64,000 bases of DNA, from NCBI RefSeq assembly GCF_000703085.1, contig NZ_JNLL01000001.1:806001-870000 (forward strand), read 5' to 3'. Of this stretch, positions 51,540-60,888 are shown in pieces. Each line of letters begins with the position of its first letter. The first letter of the stretch is position 1. The position numbers were made by a program, and so were the translations under genes. A model generated the notes under the pieces. That model searched no databases and had not been told where the DNA came from. It was given only the letters and a program-made list of their open reading frames with translations. Origin of the DNA: Persephonella sp. KM09-Lau-8. GTDB lineage: Bacteria > Aquificota > Aquificia > Aquificales > Hydrogenothermaceae.

Positions 51540-52055
51540 ATGAAAAAATTTTTTATAATTCTTTTTAGTTCCTTACTGCTTTATTTATTTGCATTTGCAG
51601 AAAAAGGGGTATATAAGGCTTATGTTTATTTTCTACCTGTTGGTGAGATAACATTTGATATCCAGGATAAAAAAGCTTTTGTCAAAGGTGAGACTTACTC
51701 AAGCTTCAGATGGATTTATAACTACACATTTAGATTTGAAGCCTCAGAAAAAGGTTATTTTCTCTATGAAAAGGAAAACAAAAAAGAAAAAGTATACAAA
51801 AATGAGCAAATTCTTAAGAAAAAACCATGGCTTCCACTAATTGTGAAATATATTCTTGAAGGCCAAAAGCCTGACCCTGAAAAAGACAAAAACTTCCCAT
51901 ACAAAATAATAGAAAAAGGGGACAGGGTAATTATCTATCCATTAAAAAGTAAAAAGGTCAAAAAAATCATCCTCAAGCTATCAAAAAACAGCAGACTACC
52001 TGAAAAAATAGAAATAGAAGGAAAAATAGATATAACATTGGAAAGAATTAAATAA
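51540..52055 (+). CDS. Exported DUF3108-like protein
   Basis: 171 aa. A signal peptide (about residues 1-20, ending FAFA-EK) is followed by a beta-rich domain (GVYKAYVYFLPVGEITFDIQ, then SSFRWIYNYTFRFEA) similar to DUF3108 proteins of unknown periplasmic role. Short for that family. Its 3' end overlaps the convergent JAMM gene by 8 bases. Confidence 0.65.
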   Translation: MKKFFIILFSSLLLYLFAFAEKGVYKAYVYFLPVGEITFDIQDKKAFVKGETYSSFRWIYNYTFRFEASEKGYFLYEKENKKEKVYKNEQILKKKPWLPLIVKYILEGQKPDPEKDKNFPYKIIEKGDRVIIYPLKSKKVKKIILKLSKNSRLPEKIEIEGKIDITLERIK

Positions 52056-52467
52056 TTTCCACTTGCTCTTCCTGAAATTTACCGTTAATCAGTTCCCAGC
52101 TTCTCCAGTTTTCAGCCTTACCATTCTTCACAGATAGAATTATATAAGACATATCAGGTTGGGCAAATCTAAGGTCTGTTTCTGAAGGTCTATCAGGATG
52201 GTCAGGGTGGGTATGATATATTCCAACAATCATAAGCCCCTTCTGGTCTGCATAATTTTCAACCTTTAGATAATCCTGAGGTGCTATCTCAAATCTATCG
52301 TTAGCCCTTTCTTTATTCTGATTTTCAACCTGAAAGGCCTCAACAGCCGTTCTTATATTGTTTTCAAAATCTATCTCACCGATTAAAAATCCGCATATCT
52401 CATAAGGATATCCTTCTTCGCCCTGCCTTTTGATTTCCTCTATCACTTCTTTTTTTATTTTAAGCAT
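52048..52467 (-). CDS. JAMM/MPN-family metallopeptidase
   Basis: 139 aa. The JAMM zinc site is complete: Glu23 (YEICGFLIG), His85-x-His87 and Asp98 in YHTHP...RPSETD. Small bacterial JAMM proteins often process ThiS/MoaD/CysO-type sulfur carriers; no such carrier is adjacent, so the substrate is unknown. Divergent from lipB. Confidence 0.9.
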   Translation of the reverse strand: MLKIKKEVIEEIKRQGEEGYPYEICGFLIGEIDFENNIRTAVEAFQVENQNKERANDRFEIAPQDYLKVENYADQKGLMIVGIYHTHPDHPDRPSETDLRFAQPDMSYIILSVKNGKAENWRSWELINGKFQEEQVEII

Positions 52468-52484
52468 TATCAGACCCCTTTTTG

Positions 52485-52490
52485 TATAAT
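52485..52490 (+). promoter_or_regulatory. lipB -10, probable leaderless start
   Basis: A perfect TATAAT ends 6 bases before the ATG at 52497, so transcription should begin at or next to the start codon. No ribosome site exists before the ATG. Confidence 0.5.
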
Positions 52491-52496
52491 TTTATC

Positions 52497-53111
52497 ATGG
52501 AGATTATTGATTTAGGCAAAACAGAGTATAATCAGGCTTTAAAACTACAGAAGGAATTTTTTGAAAAAAAATTAAAAAATCCCCAGCAGGAAGACATTGT
52601 CCTTATCACAGAACACTATCCGGTATACACCCTTGGAAAAACCACAAAAAAAGAGCATCTGATAAATATCCCTTCAGAAATTCCTGTGGTTGAGATTGAA
52701 CGGGGAGGAAGTGTTACATTCCACGGAGAAGGTCAGATAGTTGTTTATCCAATAATAAGCCTTACTGGGGAAAGACTATCTGTAAAAAATTTTGTATGGT
52801 CTCTGGAAGAGGTAATGATACAGACCTTAAAAGAGTTTGATATAGAGGCTTATAGACAGGAAAAGCTGCGTGGAGTATTCACGCCAAAAGGTAAAATAGG
52901 CTTTATTGGAGTAAAAATATCCCGCTTCATCTCCTATCATGGATTTTCATTAAATATAAATGTTGATAAAACTTTTTTTGATAAAATAATCCCCTGTGGA
53001 ATAACCGATATTCCTGTTTGCAACATGGCAGACTTTATACCTGAGATTGATATTGAACAGGTAAAGCCTGTTCTTAAAGAAAAAATAAAAATGATTTTAG
53101 GGGAAAAATGA
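52497..53111 (+). CDS. lipB: Octanoyltransferase LipB
   Basis: LipB moves octanoyl from acyl carrier protein to lipoyl domains. It is 204 aa from ATG 52497 (MEIIDLGKTEY); the ATG at 52482 lies at the -10 box and is rejected. Seen: ITEHYPVYTLGKTTKKEHL, ERGGSVTFHGEGQIVVYPI, and the catalytic-Cys region PCGITDIPVCNMADF with the Lys of GFIGVKISRFISYHGFSLNI. Its stop overlaps the dapF start (ATGA). Confidence 0.94.
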   Translation: MEIIDLGKTEYNQALKLQKEFFEKKLKNPQQEDIVLITEHYPVYTLGKTTKKEHLINIPSEIPVVEIERGGSVTFHGEGQIVVYPIISLTGERLSVKNFVWSLEEVMIQTLKEFDIEAYRQEKLRGVFTPKGKIGFIGVKISRFISYHGFSLNINVDKTFFDKIIPCGITDIPVCNMADFIPEIDIEQVKPVLKEKIKMILGEK

Positions 53112-53974
53112 TGGAAAGAAACTTTTTTGTAAAATCCCATGGACTTGGAAATGATTATATATGTTTAGATGAAGAAAATATTGATTTTCCTTTATCTACA
53201 CAGGCTATAAAAACTATTTGTGATATACATTACGGAATAGGTTCAGATGGGATACTCCTGAAAACAGCTTCAGAAAAGGCTGATTTTGGTCTGAGAATTT
53301 TTAATCCTGATGGTTCAGAAGCAGAAAAAAGCGGAAACGGTTTAAGAATTTTCATAAAGTTCCTGTATGACTACGGATATACAAATAAAAGAGAGTTTAC
53401 CATTGAAACAAAAGGTGGCATTGTAAAAGCAACTATTGATGAGCTTGAAAACGGTAGAGCCCGTATAATCACAGTAGATATGGGAAGGGCTATTTTCAAG
53501 TCAGACCAGATACCAGTTATCTGTGGGACAGAAGAATGCATCGGTAAAAAAATCAAAATAAAGGACAAAGAATTTGAGATTAACTGTGTATCTGTAGGAA
53601 ATCCCCATTGTGTAATCATCACAGATGAACTTGATGAAAAAATAGTCAAAGAATACGGAAAATTAATTGAAAATTATGAAATATTCCCAAACAGAACTAA
53701 TGTCCAGTTTGCAAAAGTAATATCTCCTGACCTTGTTGAGATAAGGATATGGGAAAGGGGAGCAGGATACACCCTTGCTTCAGGCAGTTCTTCCTGTGCT
53801 GTTGCATCTGTTATGGTAAAAAGAGGGCTAACAGATAGAAATCTCACAATAAAAATGCCTGGTGGAAAACTGAAAATATCTATAGATGAAAACTGGAATA
53901 TAAGAATGACAGGGGAAGTTCAGGAAATATGCTCAGGGGTCTTAAGCCCTGAACTGATTTCCCAGTTTATTTAG
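53108..53974 (+). CDS. dapF: Diaminopimelate epimerase
   Basis: DapF converts LL- to meso-diaminopimelate for lysine and peptidoglycan. It is 288 aa. One catalytic cysteine is expected in the N-terminal half; at the NPDGSEAEKSGNGLR motif the usual MCGNG is here KSGNG, while the other Cys is kept in LASGSSSCAVASV. Serine at the first position is unusual and may reduce racemisation. Other motifs (KSHGLGNDYICLD, VSVGNPHCVI, WERGAGYTLASGSS) are normal. Confidence 0.92.
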   Translation: MMERNFFVKSHGLGNDYICLDEENIDFPLSTQAIKTICDIHYGIGSDGILLKTASEKADFGLRIFNPDGSEAEKSGNGLRIFIKFLYDYGYTNKREFTIETKGGIVKATIDELENGRARIITVDMGRAIFKSDQIPVICGTEECIGKKIKIKDKEFEINCVSVGNPHCVIITDELDEKIVKEYGKLIENYEIFPNRTNVQFAKVISPDLVEIRIWERGAGYTLASGSSSCAVASVMVKRGLTDRNLTIKMPGGKLKISIDENWNIRMTGEVQEICSGVLSPELISQFI

Positions 53975-54671
53975 GCTGGTAATAGAGAAATCTTCCACAG
54001 TGGGGACATGTCAATAGACCTTCCCCTTTAACAACACTGCTGTATATCTTAGGTGGTATTATCAGAAAACAACCTGTGCAGGTATCACTGTCTATAATAG
54101 CAATTGCTGTTCCTCTTTTATTTTTTACCAGCTCATATCTTGACAAAAGCTGTGGTTTTATACGGGATGCCACGTCTTTTCTTTTTTCTTCTAATTCTTT
54201 TAGTTGCTGCTCAACCTCTTCAAGCTCTTTTTCTTTTTCTGCTATTTTTTTATCAATCTCTTCTTTTTCTTTATCTATAACCTGTTGCAGTTTTTGTTCT
54301 TCTTCTTTGAGTTTCTCAATCTCTTCCATTATGGATAAGATTTCATCCTCAACTTCCATTATCATCTCTTCTATCTGGGCTTTTTCTCTGAGAAGGGCTT
54401 TGTATTCTTCGTTGGTTCTAACTCTTTCCAGTGCTTCCTGTATTTTTTGAATTCTGTCTTCATAACTCTGGATGTCCAGCTCTTTTTCTCTTTTCAGGGC
54501 TTCGGCTTTTTTCAGGTCTGTGTGGATTTTTTCAAATCTGAAAATTAGTTCTTCCTTTTGTTTTTTTAAGGCTTCTATTTCCTGTGGTATCTGCTCTTTG
54601 AGTTTTTTTAGTTTTGAGATTTGCTGGTCTATCTCTTGAAGTTCAAGTAAAAGTTGTATATCAGTATCCAT
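53967..54671 (-). CDS. Coiled-coil protein with C-terminal zinc ribbon
   Basis: 234 aa. Residues about 5-175 form a long Glu/Lys-rich coiled coil; the C-terminus has C-x2-C (TGCF region, CTGC) and CPHC, a C4 zinc ribbon (DUF164/zf-RING_7 type). Such proteins are widespread, possibly linked to nucleic acids or ribosomes, but the function is not established. The stop overlaps dapF by 8 bases. Confidence 0.88.
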   Translation of the reverse strand: MDTDIQLLLELQEIDQQISKLKKLKEQIPQEIEALKKQKEELIFRFEKIHTDLKKAEALKREKELDIQSYEDRIQKIQEALERVRTNEEYKALLREKAQIEEMIMEVEDEILSIMEEIEKLKEEEQKLQQVIDKEKEEIDKKIAEKEKELEEVEQQLKELEEKRKDVASRIKPQLLSRYELVKNKRGTAIAIIDSDTCTGCFLIIPPKIYSSVVKGEGLLTCPHCGRFLYYQPK

Positions 54672-54833
54672 TTTTTCTCCAATTTAATTTTTAACTATAT
54701 CTATAATATACTTTTATAAGAAGGTTAATCAATAGTAGTATGCTCAGAAACAGTTATCTAAATTCTTGTTTTCAATTAGTATTCACAAAGATGGCTTTGA
54801 AAATAAAAATTTTGAAGTAACTACGACATAAAT

Positions 54834-55289
54834 TCAAAGTATTTTCTTATTTTTTAAGTAGTCTTCTATATTTTGTAGAGCTTTTTCCAAAAGAGAAATT
54901 TTATTCATGGCCACATTAATCTCTTCTTTTATAGCTTCAAGCTCGTCAGGATATTCATGTGTAAGTTTATTTCTTAATTTTCTTATTTCTATCCATTCCA
55001 CAGAAGAGTTAATTATTCCCAATTTTTCTAATTTATCCAGTATATCTATAAAACTCATATTTTCATAGAGTTCCCCTATTTCTTCTAAAAAACGCCTAAA
55101 AAGCTTTTGCCCTAAATAATCCTGAAGTTTTATGAATCTAAAAACAAATGTATCTATTACTTTCACAACTTCAAAATCATCTATATCAAAATCTTTTAGT
55201 ATATTTTTACTTTCTATTTCCTTAGAGGCTTGTTTAAGTCTATTCAGGTGAATGTTGGCTATTTGAAGATTTTCCTTAATTATGCTCAA
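54834..55289 (-). CDS. hepT: HepT-like HEPN toxin
   Basis: 151 aa helical HEPN-domain protein. The RNase motif R-x4-H-x-Y is intact (R106, H111, Y113 in RNKLTHEY). In studied systems HepT is an RNase silenced when MntA adenylylates this Tyr. The start is a TTG overlapping the mntA stop (TTGA), so the pair is co-translated. Confidence 0.85.
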   Translation of the reverse strand: MSIIKENLQIANIHLNRLKQASKEIESKNILKDFDIDDFEVVKVIDTFVFRFIKLQDYLGQKLFRRFLEEIGELYENMSFIDILDKLEKLGIINSSVEWIEIRKLRNKLTHEYPDELEAIKEEINVAMNKISLLEKALQNIEDYLKNKKIL

Positions 55290-55591
55290 ATTAATACTCC
55301 CTTTTCTTTTGCCTCTTTAAAGATGCTCTTCTCTTTTTTATATGGATTTTTAACTATTAAATCCACTTTTCTCTCTATACCTTTTATTTCTATCTGTGCT
55401 AAAAATTTAAGTTCTTCCTGTAAAGAAGTTTTTTTATCTGTTTCTATAAGTATATCAATATCTCCACCTTTCTTGCTTAAGTCTGCCCTTGAACCAAAAA
55501 TATAGACCTTGGAATTTTCTCCAAATATTTCCTTTGCCAAATTCTTAATTATTTTGATTTCATTTTGAGATAATCTAACTCTTTTTTCCAT
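55286..55591 (-). CDS. mntA: MntA-like nucleotidyltransferase antitoxin
   Basis: 101 aa minimal nucleotidyltransferase. The GS and DxD catalytic residues are present (FGSRADLSKKGGDIDI; G33-S34 and D44, D46), with a later Asp in KVDLIVK. The GS-to-DxD spacing is nine residues, one fewer than the common ten. No ribosome site precedes ATG 55591, and a 12-bp tandem repeat stands just upstream. Confidence 0.88.
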   Translation of the reverse strand: MEKRVRLSQNEIKIIKNLAKEIFGENSKVYIFGSRADLSKKGGDIDILIETDKKTSLQEELKFLAQIEIKGIERKVDLIVKNPYKKEKSIFKEAKEKGVLI

Positions 55592-55611
55592 TTTAAAATT
55601 AATAAAATGAT

Positions 55612-55635
55612 TTTGTAAATAAATTTGTAAATAAA
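55612..55635. repeat. 12-bp tandem repeat upstream of mntA
   Basis: TTTGTAAATAAA occurs twice in tandem without a break, 21-44 bases upstream of mntA. Two iterons at a toxin-antitoxin promoter could be an autoregulatory binding site. Confidence 0.5.
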
Positions 55636-55683
55636 ACTACTACTGTGGGAAGTGTATGGCAAGGAGAAAGCCAAAGGACAGGC

Positions 55684-56550
55684 TCACACCTGCCCCATTT
55701 CTCTGGCCATTTGGTAAAGTCTTCTAATTCTTTCTTCTGTTGGTGGGTGTGTTGAAAACAAAGATGCTATTGCTGAACCTCTAAGAGGATTCACTATCAT
55801 CATATGTGCCGTTCCAGGATTAACCTCTCTTTCTGCAACAGGTGCAAGTTTTTGTGCTGCCATTTCAAGTTTTTCCAGTGCTTTTGCAAGAGATAATGGG
55901 CAACCGCATATTTTGGCACCTGTGGCATCAGCTGCATATTCTCTGGAACGGGATATAGCCATCTGTATAATCATTGCTGCAATAGGAGCTAATATAAGCA
56001 TTAAAACAGAACCTATAAGATTTCCTATTCCATCTTCTTCATCTCTACCACCAAAGAGATTACCCCAAAATGCCATTTCTGCAAGCATTGAAATAGCACC
56101 ACCAATTGTTGCAGCAATAGAGGAAATAAGAATATCTCTATTTTTAATATGGGCTATTTCGTGGGCAAGCACTCCCCTAAGCTCTTCAGGGGAAAGTATA
56201 TTCAGAATTCCAGAAGTAACAGCAACAACAGCATGTTCAGGGTCTCTTCCTGTAGCAAAAGCATTTGGTATATCTATAGGAGCAAGATACACCTTAGGCT
56301 TTGGAATTCCAGCATTTCTTGCCAGTTCCTCAACCATATCGTGTAACCAAGGAGCTTCTTCATAAGGAATTTCTCTTGCGCCATACATAGCCAGAGCCAT
56401 TTTATCTGAGAACCAGTAGGCCATAAAGTTCATAATCATTGCAAAGAAAAAGGCAATAATCATCCCTGCCTGGCCACCCAATATCTTACCTACTACAAGG
56501 AACAGTCCTGTTAATACACCAAGCAACAGAACTGTTTTTATTGTTTGCAT
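55684..56550 (-). CDS. htpX: HtpX-family zinc metalloprotease
   Basis: HtpX is an inner-membrane protease for damaged membrane proteins. It is 288 aa. Two N-terminal helices are followed by the [10 protein letters not shown] zinc site (HExxH), two more hydrophobic segments and the third ligand in [24 protein letters not shown] is near the C-terminus. AGGAGG precedes ATG. Confidence 0.96.
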   Translation of the reverse strand: MQTIKTVLLLGVLTGLFLVVGKILGGQAGMIIAFFFAMIMNFMAYWFSDKMALAMYGAREIPYEEAPWLHDMVEELARNAGIPKPKVYLAPIDIPNAFATGRDPEHAVVAVTSGILNILSPEELRGVLAHEIAHIKNRDILISSIAATIGGAISMLAEMAFWGNLFGGRDEEDGIGNLIGSVLMLILAPIAAMIIQMAISRSREYAADATGAKICGCPLSLAKALEKLEMAAQKLAPVAEREVNPGTAHMMIVNPLRGSAIASLFSTHPPTEERIRRLYQMAREMGQV

Positions 56551-56628
56551 GATGCCGCCAACCTCCTGATTTTTGATTAAGACATATTATTGATAGGTTG
56601 TGAAAATTTTGTGAATAAAATAATAAAA

Positions 56629-56649
56629 AAGCCCCCTTGATGGGGGCTT
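56629..56649 (-). terminator. Intrinsic terminator of dnaK
   Basis: AAGCCCCC and GGGGGCTT around a 5-base loop, with a T-run on the minus strand just after the dnaK stop. Confidence 0.92.
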
Positions 56650-56653
56650 GAGA

Positions 56654-58534
56654 TTAGTTAACCTCTGGCTCTATCACATCATCATCAGAGCCTTTCTTTT
56701 CTCCACCACCCTGTTGTGATCCTCCACCTGACTGATATAGTTTTTGTGCTATTTTGTTAGCTACTGTTGTTACCTTGTCTATAGCAGCCTGTATTTTGTC
56801 TTTTTCATTTGAGGCAAGGGCGTCTTTTGCTTCTTTTAGAACTTCTTCAGCCTCTTTTTTGTCCTCATCTGAAAGTTTGGCTTCATTTTCTTTAAGTGTC
56901 TTTTCTAAGCTGTATACGAGAGCATCCAGCTGGTTTCTAAGTTCCACTGTTTCCTGGAATTTCCTGTCTTCTTCTTCATGTTTTTTAGCTTCTTCAATAA
57001 TCTTGTTAATTTCTTCCTCTGTAAGTCCTGAGGATTGTTGAACTGTTATTGATTGTGATTTTCCTGTTGCTTTGTCTGTGGCTGTTACGTGAAGTATTCC
57101 GTCTGCATCTATATCAAAGCATACCTCAATTTGTGGAACTCCCCTTGGTGCAGGTGGTATATCTGTAAGGAAGAATCTACCAAGGGATTTATTCTCCTTA
57201 GCCATTTTTCTTTCACCTTGAAGGACATGTATCTCAACCTGTGTCTGATTATCAGCTGCAGTTGTAAAGATTTCACATTTTTTAGTTGGTATAGGTGTAT
57301 TTCTTGGTATAAGAACTGTCATTACTCCACCAAGGGTTTCTATACCCAGTGAAAGTGGTGTAACATCTATCAGAAGAACATCTTTTACTTCTCCTGCAAG
57401 AACACCACCCTGAATTGCTGCACCAACAGCAACAACTTCGTCTGGGTTTACGCCTTTATGTGGTTCTTTACCGAAGAACTCTTTAATTCTTTGTTGAACC
57501 AGTGGAATTCTTGTTGAACCACCAACCAGAACAACATCATCAATATCCTGAGGTGTGAGTTTAGCTTCTTCAAGGGCTCTTTTAACTATATCCATAGTTC
57601 TGTCAATAAGATCTTTAATCATTTCTTCAAGTCTTGCCCTTGTCAGCTTTTTCTCAAGGTGCAGTGGTTGGTTTGTATTAGGATCTATTGTGATAAATGG
57701 CAGATTAATCTCTGTTTCCATTTTAAATGAGAGTTCTTTTTTAGCCTGTTCAGCAGCCTCTTTTAATCTCTGGAATGCTGTTTTGTCCTGTCTTAAATCT
57801 ATACCATGTTCTTTTTTGAACTCATTTACAAGCCAGTCTATAATTCTGGCATCTATATCAGCACCACCAAGGTGTGTATCACCATCAGAAACTTTAACCT
57901 CAATAACACCATCTCCACCTTCAAGTATAGATACATCAAATGTTCCACCACCAAAGTCATAAACAAGGATTTTCACATCAGATTTTTTATCAAGTCCGTA
58001 AGCCAGAGCAGCTGCTGTAGGTTCATTGATTATTCTTTTTACCTCAAGTCCAGCAATTTTACCTGCATCTTTTGTAGCCTGTCTTTGTCTTTCATTAAAG
58101 TATGCTGGAACTGTAATTACTGCTTCTGTAACTTTTTCACCAAGATAGCTTTCTGCAGCTTCTTTCAGCTTTTTGAGTATCTGAGCTCCTACCTCTTCTG
58201 GTCTTACCAGTTTTCCAGCATTTGGAACATCAAATACAGCATCCCCTTTGTCATCGGCAACAACCTTGTAAGGAACATGTTTTATCTCTTCCTGAACTTC
58301 CTCAAACTTTCTTCCTATAAATCTTTTGGACTCGTATATTGTATTTTCTGGGTCTAATACAGCTCTTCTTTTTGCTGGGTCTCCAACAAGTATTTCACCT
58401 TCTTTTGTCCAGGAAACTACAGAAGGTGTTGTTCTAAATCCTTCCTGATTTGCAATAACAATTGGCTCACCACCTGACATTACTGATACAACAGAGTTTG
58501 TAGTTCCAAGGTCTATTCCAATAACTTTGCCCAT
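56654..58534 (-). CDS. dnaK: Chaperone DnaK (Hsp70)
   Basis: DnaK is the ATP-driven Hsp70. It is 626 aa. Seen: [42 protein letters not shown], the linker [15 protein letters not shown], the peptide-binding domain, an alpha-helical lid and a Gly-rich C-terminus ending in EPEVN. GrpE and DnaJ are not adjacent. The promoter is sigma-70-like and no CIRCE element is seen. Confidence 0.98.
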   Translation of the reverse strand: MGKVIGIDLGTTNSVVSVMSGGEPIVIANQEGFRTTPSVVSWTKEGEILVGDPAKRRAVLDPENTIYESKRFIGRKFEEVQEEIKHVPYKVVADDKGDAVFDVPNAGKLVRPEEVGAQILKKLKEAAESYLGEKVTEAVITVPAYFNERQRQATKDAGKIAGLEVKRIINEPTAAALAYGLDKKSDVKILVYDFGGGTFDVSILEGGDGVIEVKVSDGDTHLGGADIDARIIDWLVNEFKKEHGIDLRQDKTAFQRLKEAAEQAKKELSFKMETEINLPFITIDPNTNQPLHLEKKLTRARLEEMIKDLIDRTMDIVKRALEEAKLTPQDIDDVVLVGGSTRIPLVQQRIKEFFGKEPHKGVNPDEVVAVGAAIQGGVLAGEVKDVLLIDVTPLSLGIETLGGVMTVLIPRNTPIPTKKCEIFTTAADNQTQVEIHVLQGERKMAKENKSLGRFFLTDIPPAPRGVPQIEVCFDIDADGILHVTATDKATGKSQSITVQQSSGLTEEEINKIIEEAKKHEEEDRKFQETVELRNQLDALVYSLEKTLKENEAKLSDEDKKEAEEVLKEAKDALASNEKDKIQAAIDKVTTVANKIAQKLYQSGGGSQQGGGEKKGSDDDVIEPEVN

Positions 58535-58573
58535 GGATTTTCCCTCCAGTATTTAGTATTTTTCACATTTTAT

Positions 58574-58602
58574 AATTTACAACTTTAGTCTACTATTGTC
58601 AA
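58574..58602 (-). promoter_or_regulatory. dnaK promoter
   Basis: TTGACA (58602-58597), 17 bases, TAAATT (58579-58574) on the minus strand. No CIRCE or sigma-32-like box nearby. Confidence 0.6.
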
Positions 58603-58696
58603 GTCTTTTTATATCAGCAATTATAAATTTCAGCTGGGTTAAATAAAATCAAACTTGAGACGATAAATATCTAAAACTCTAATTGAGGTATCTGTT

Positions 58697-59236
58697 ATGA
58701 GAATTGCATATATAAACTTTTATTCAGTTGAAAATCTTTTCAGAGCTGGGGTTCTTATCACAGACGAAAGCACTAAACCTGTTGAGTTCAGAATAACCTC
58801 AGACCTGAATATAGATAAGCTCCAAGAAATTCTATACGGAGATACACTCCATGATATTTTATTCAGAGAAAAATTTTCCATTCAGCTGCTTCTCTCCATG
58901 CAGGAAGATTATGATTTTGTTCTTACAAAGGAAAAATCCCTTTTAAACATCAGAAAAGATATAGGAAAACCAATCGTTCATATTCAGAAATATGACCATT
59001 TTATGCCTAACAACCGCAGAAGTCACAAGGTTATAAACATAACAGAAAGATATGAACCTCTTTATATAACCATATCAAAAGAAGATGAAAATAAACTGAT
59101 AGGAATAGCCCATAAACTTCAGGAGATATATAGAAATTTCAACATTATGGAACCGTTTAAAAGAATAGAAAACGCAATAAAATACATAATGGAGAATCAG
59201 GTTGAGACTGAAAGAGCAGGAGTTTATATCAGATAA
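58697..59236 (+). CDS. Hypothetical protein upstream of a SNF2 helicase
   Basis: 179 aa soluble protein, family not recognised. The N-terminal half has beta strands (MRIAYINFYSVENLFRAGVLITD) and a conserved-looking YDHFMPNNRRSHK segment; the C-terminus is helical. It overlaps the helicase gene by 35 bases, so the two are probably co-translated and may work together. Confidence 0.7.
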   Translation: MRIAYINFYSVENLFRAGVLITDESTKPVEFRITSDLNIDKLQEILYGDTLHDILFREKFSIQLLLSMQEDYDFVLTKEKSLLNIRKDIGKPIVHIQKYDHFMPNNRRSHKVINITERYEPLYITISKEDENKLIGIAHKLQEIYRNFNIMEPFKRIENAIKYIMENQVETERAGVYIR

Positions 59237-60887
59237 TTTAGTTCAGGAAATAAATGTAAAAACACAGCTTTTGTTTTCAGGGGAAGCATCCTGTTTTATT
59301 TCAGGAAATCTGGTAAAAAAACTGCCAGAGATATCTAATTATGGGGAAAACTTTACCAAAAAAGTGGATATAAATCAGGTTTTAAATAAGAAGAAACAAA
59401 CTAAGAAGGCCAATAATTACAGCCTCTTTGACCTACTTAAGCCTCTACTAATGCCATCAATAGATTTTGAACTGCCGAAAGATATATACTTTCCTGCAAA
59501 ACTGTTTAATTATCAGATAGAAGGAATAAAATTTCTAATCTCAAAAGAGTTTGCTCTCCTTGCAGACCAGATGGGGACAGGAAAAACTGTAATGTCAACC
59601 ACGGCAATGAGAATACTCTTCCTACAGGGAAAAATTAAAAAAGCCCTTGTTGTTGTTCCTTCTAACCTAATATCTGTATGGGAAGAACATCTAACAAAAT
59701 GGGCACCAGAATTGCTGTTTATAACTTTAAACGAGAATAGAAAAAGCAGAGAAATTATGTGGCAGCAAAAAAGCCATATTTATTTAATAAGCTATGATAC
59801 CCTCAAAAATGATTACAAAAAATCAAGAAATCTTCTTGAAAAGTTTGCAAAGAAGATAGACCTTATTCTACTTGATGAGGCACATAATATAAAAAATCCA
59901 GACACTTTAAAATCAAAAGCCGTAAAATTTGTAGCCAGAAAAGCCAAAATCAGATGGGCATTAAGCGGAACTCCTCTACAGAATAATCTCAAAGAATTAC
60001 TATCCCTGTATGAGTTTCTTAATCCTCAATTTGTAAAAAAGAAAAATATCACAGAAGAAGAAGCCAGAGAGCTGATAAAACCTGTTATGCTGAGGAGACT
60101 TAAAAAGGATGTTCTGAAAGATCTACCTGAGAAACTACCACCTGAAATAGAAAAATTTGAGCTATCTCAATTACAAAAGGCAGAATACGAATATATACTT
60201 GGTAAAGAACAGGAAAGACTTGAAAACATATATAACAAATTTAAAGGAGAAAAGAATTTCAAATTTGTTATGAGACAAAATCTTATCCAGTCAATCCAGA
60301 AACTTCGTCAGGTGTGTAATTTCCCAACAAAAGCCATAGAAAGTCCAAAAATGGAAAGGCTCAGAGAGATAATCCTTGAGCTTATAGAAGAAAAAGAAAA
60401 AATTATCGTATTCACAAACTTTGTTCAGGCAGGAATAGAAAAAATAAAGGAAAATTTATCATTTTATATAAACCCTGATTATATAGTTGTTTATCACGGA
60501 GGATTATCTCCTCAGGAAAAGAAAGAGGCTGTTGAAAAATTCAGAAAAGACCCCCACAAATATGTTTTTATTGGAACAATTGGAGCAGCAGGAGAAGGTC
60601 TGACTCTTGTAGAAGCAAGCTACGCTGTATTTTTTGACCTCCACTGGAACCCTGCAAAAATCTGGCAAGCTGAAGACAGGATTCACAGAATAGGACAGAA
60701 GAATAAAGTTAATATATATAATTTTGTAATGAAAAACACCATAGAAGAAAAAATTCTCCACAAATTAGAAGAGAAAAAAAGAATGATAGAAAACGTTATA
60801 GATGGTATAGAAAAGAAAGATGAGGATATAATAACAATAGATGATCTATTAGACATAGTAGGTCTTAAAGCCGTTAAGGAGGGCTAA
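59202..60887 (+). CDS. SNF2-family ATP-dependent helicase/translocase
   Basis: 561 aa SF2 translocase. Motifs: FNYQIEGIKFL (Q-like), ADQMGTGKT (I), VVPSNLISVWEEH (Ia), LLDEAHNIKN (II, DEAH), WALSGTPLQNN (III), GAAGEGLTLVEASYAVFFD (V), and DRIHRIGQKNKVNIY (VI). No SWIM zinc finger or nuclease domain is fused. The N-terminal 90 residues are unrecognised. Start TTG 59202 with GGAG before it. RapA-like or DNA-repair roles are possible; the operon does not decide. Confidence 0.92.
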   Translation: MRLKEQEFISDNLVQEINVKTQLLFSGEASCFISGNLVKKLPEISNYGENFTKKVDINQVLNKKKQTKKANNYSLFDLLKPLLMPSIDFELPKDIYFPAKLFNYQIEGIKFLISKEFALLADQMGTGKTVMSTTAMRILFLQGKIKKALVVVPSNLISVWEEHLTKWAPELLFITLNENRKSREIMWQQKSHIYLISYDTLKNDYKKSRNLLEKFAKKIDLILLDEAHNIKNPDTLKSKAVKFVARKAKIRWALSGTPLQNNLKELLSLYEFLNPQFVKKKNITEEEARELIKPVMLRRLKKDVLKDLPEKLPPEIEKFELSQLQKAEYEYILGKEQERLENIYNKFKGEKNFKFVMRQNLIQSIQKLRQVCNFPTKAIESPKMERLREIILELIEEKEKIIVFTNFVQAGIEKIKENLSFYINPDYIVVYHGGLSPQEKKEAVEKFRKDPHKYVFIGTIGAAGEGLTLVEASYAVFFDLHWNPAKIWQAEDRIHRIGQKNKVNIYNFVMKNTIEEKILHKLEEKKRMIENVIDGIEKKDEDIITIDDLLDIVGLKAVKEG

Positions 60888-60888
60888 A

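Noticed and set aside
54076-54450. 124 aa Ser-rich ORF on the plus strand
   Set aside because: Shadow of the Glu/Lys-rich coiled coil on the other strand (Ser/Phe/Ile-rich low complexity).
58646-58655. Half-site AAAATCAAAC upstream of the 58697 gene, as a fourth copy of the operator
   Set aside because: The other arm does not match, and a 10-base A+T-rich string is expected by chance about once in a window of this size.
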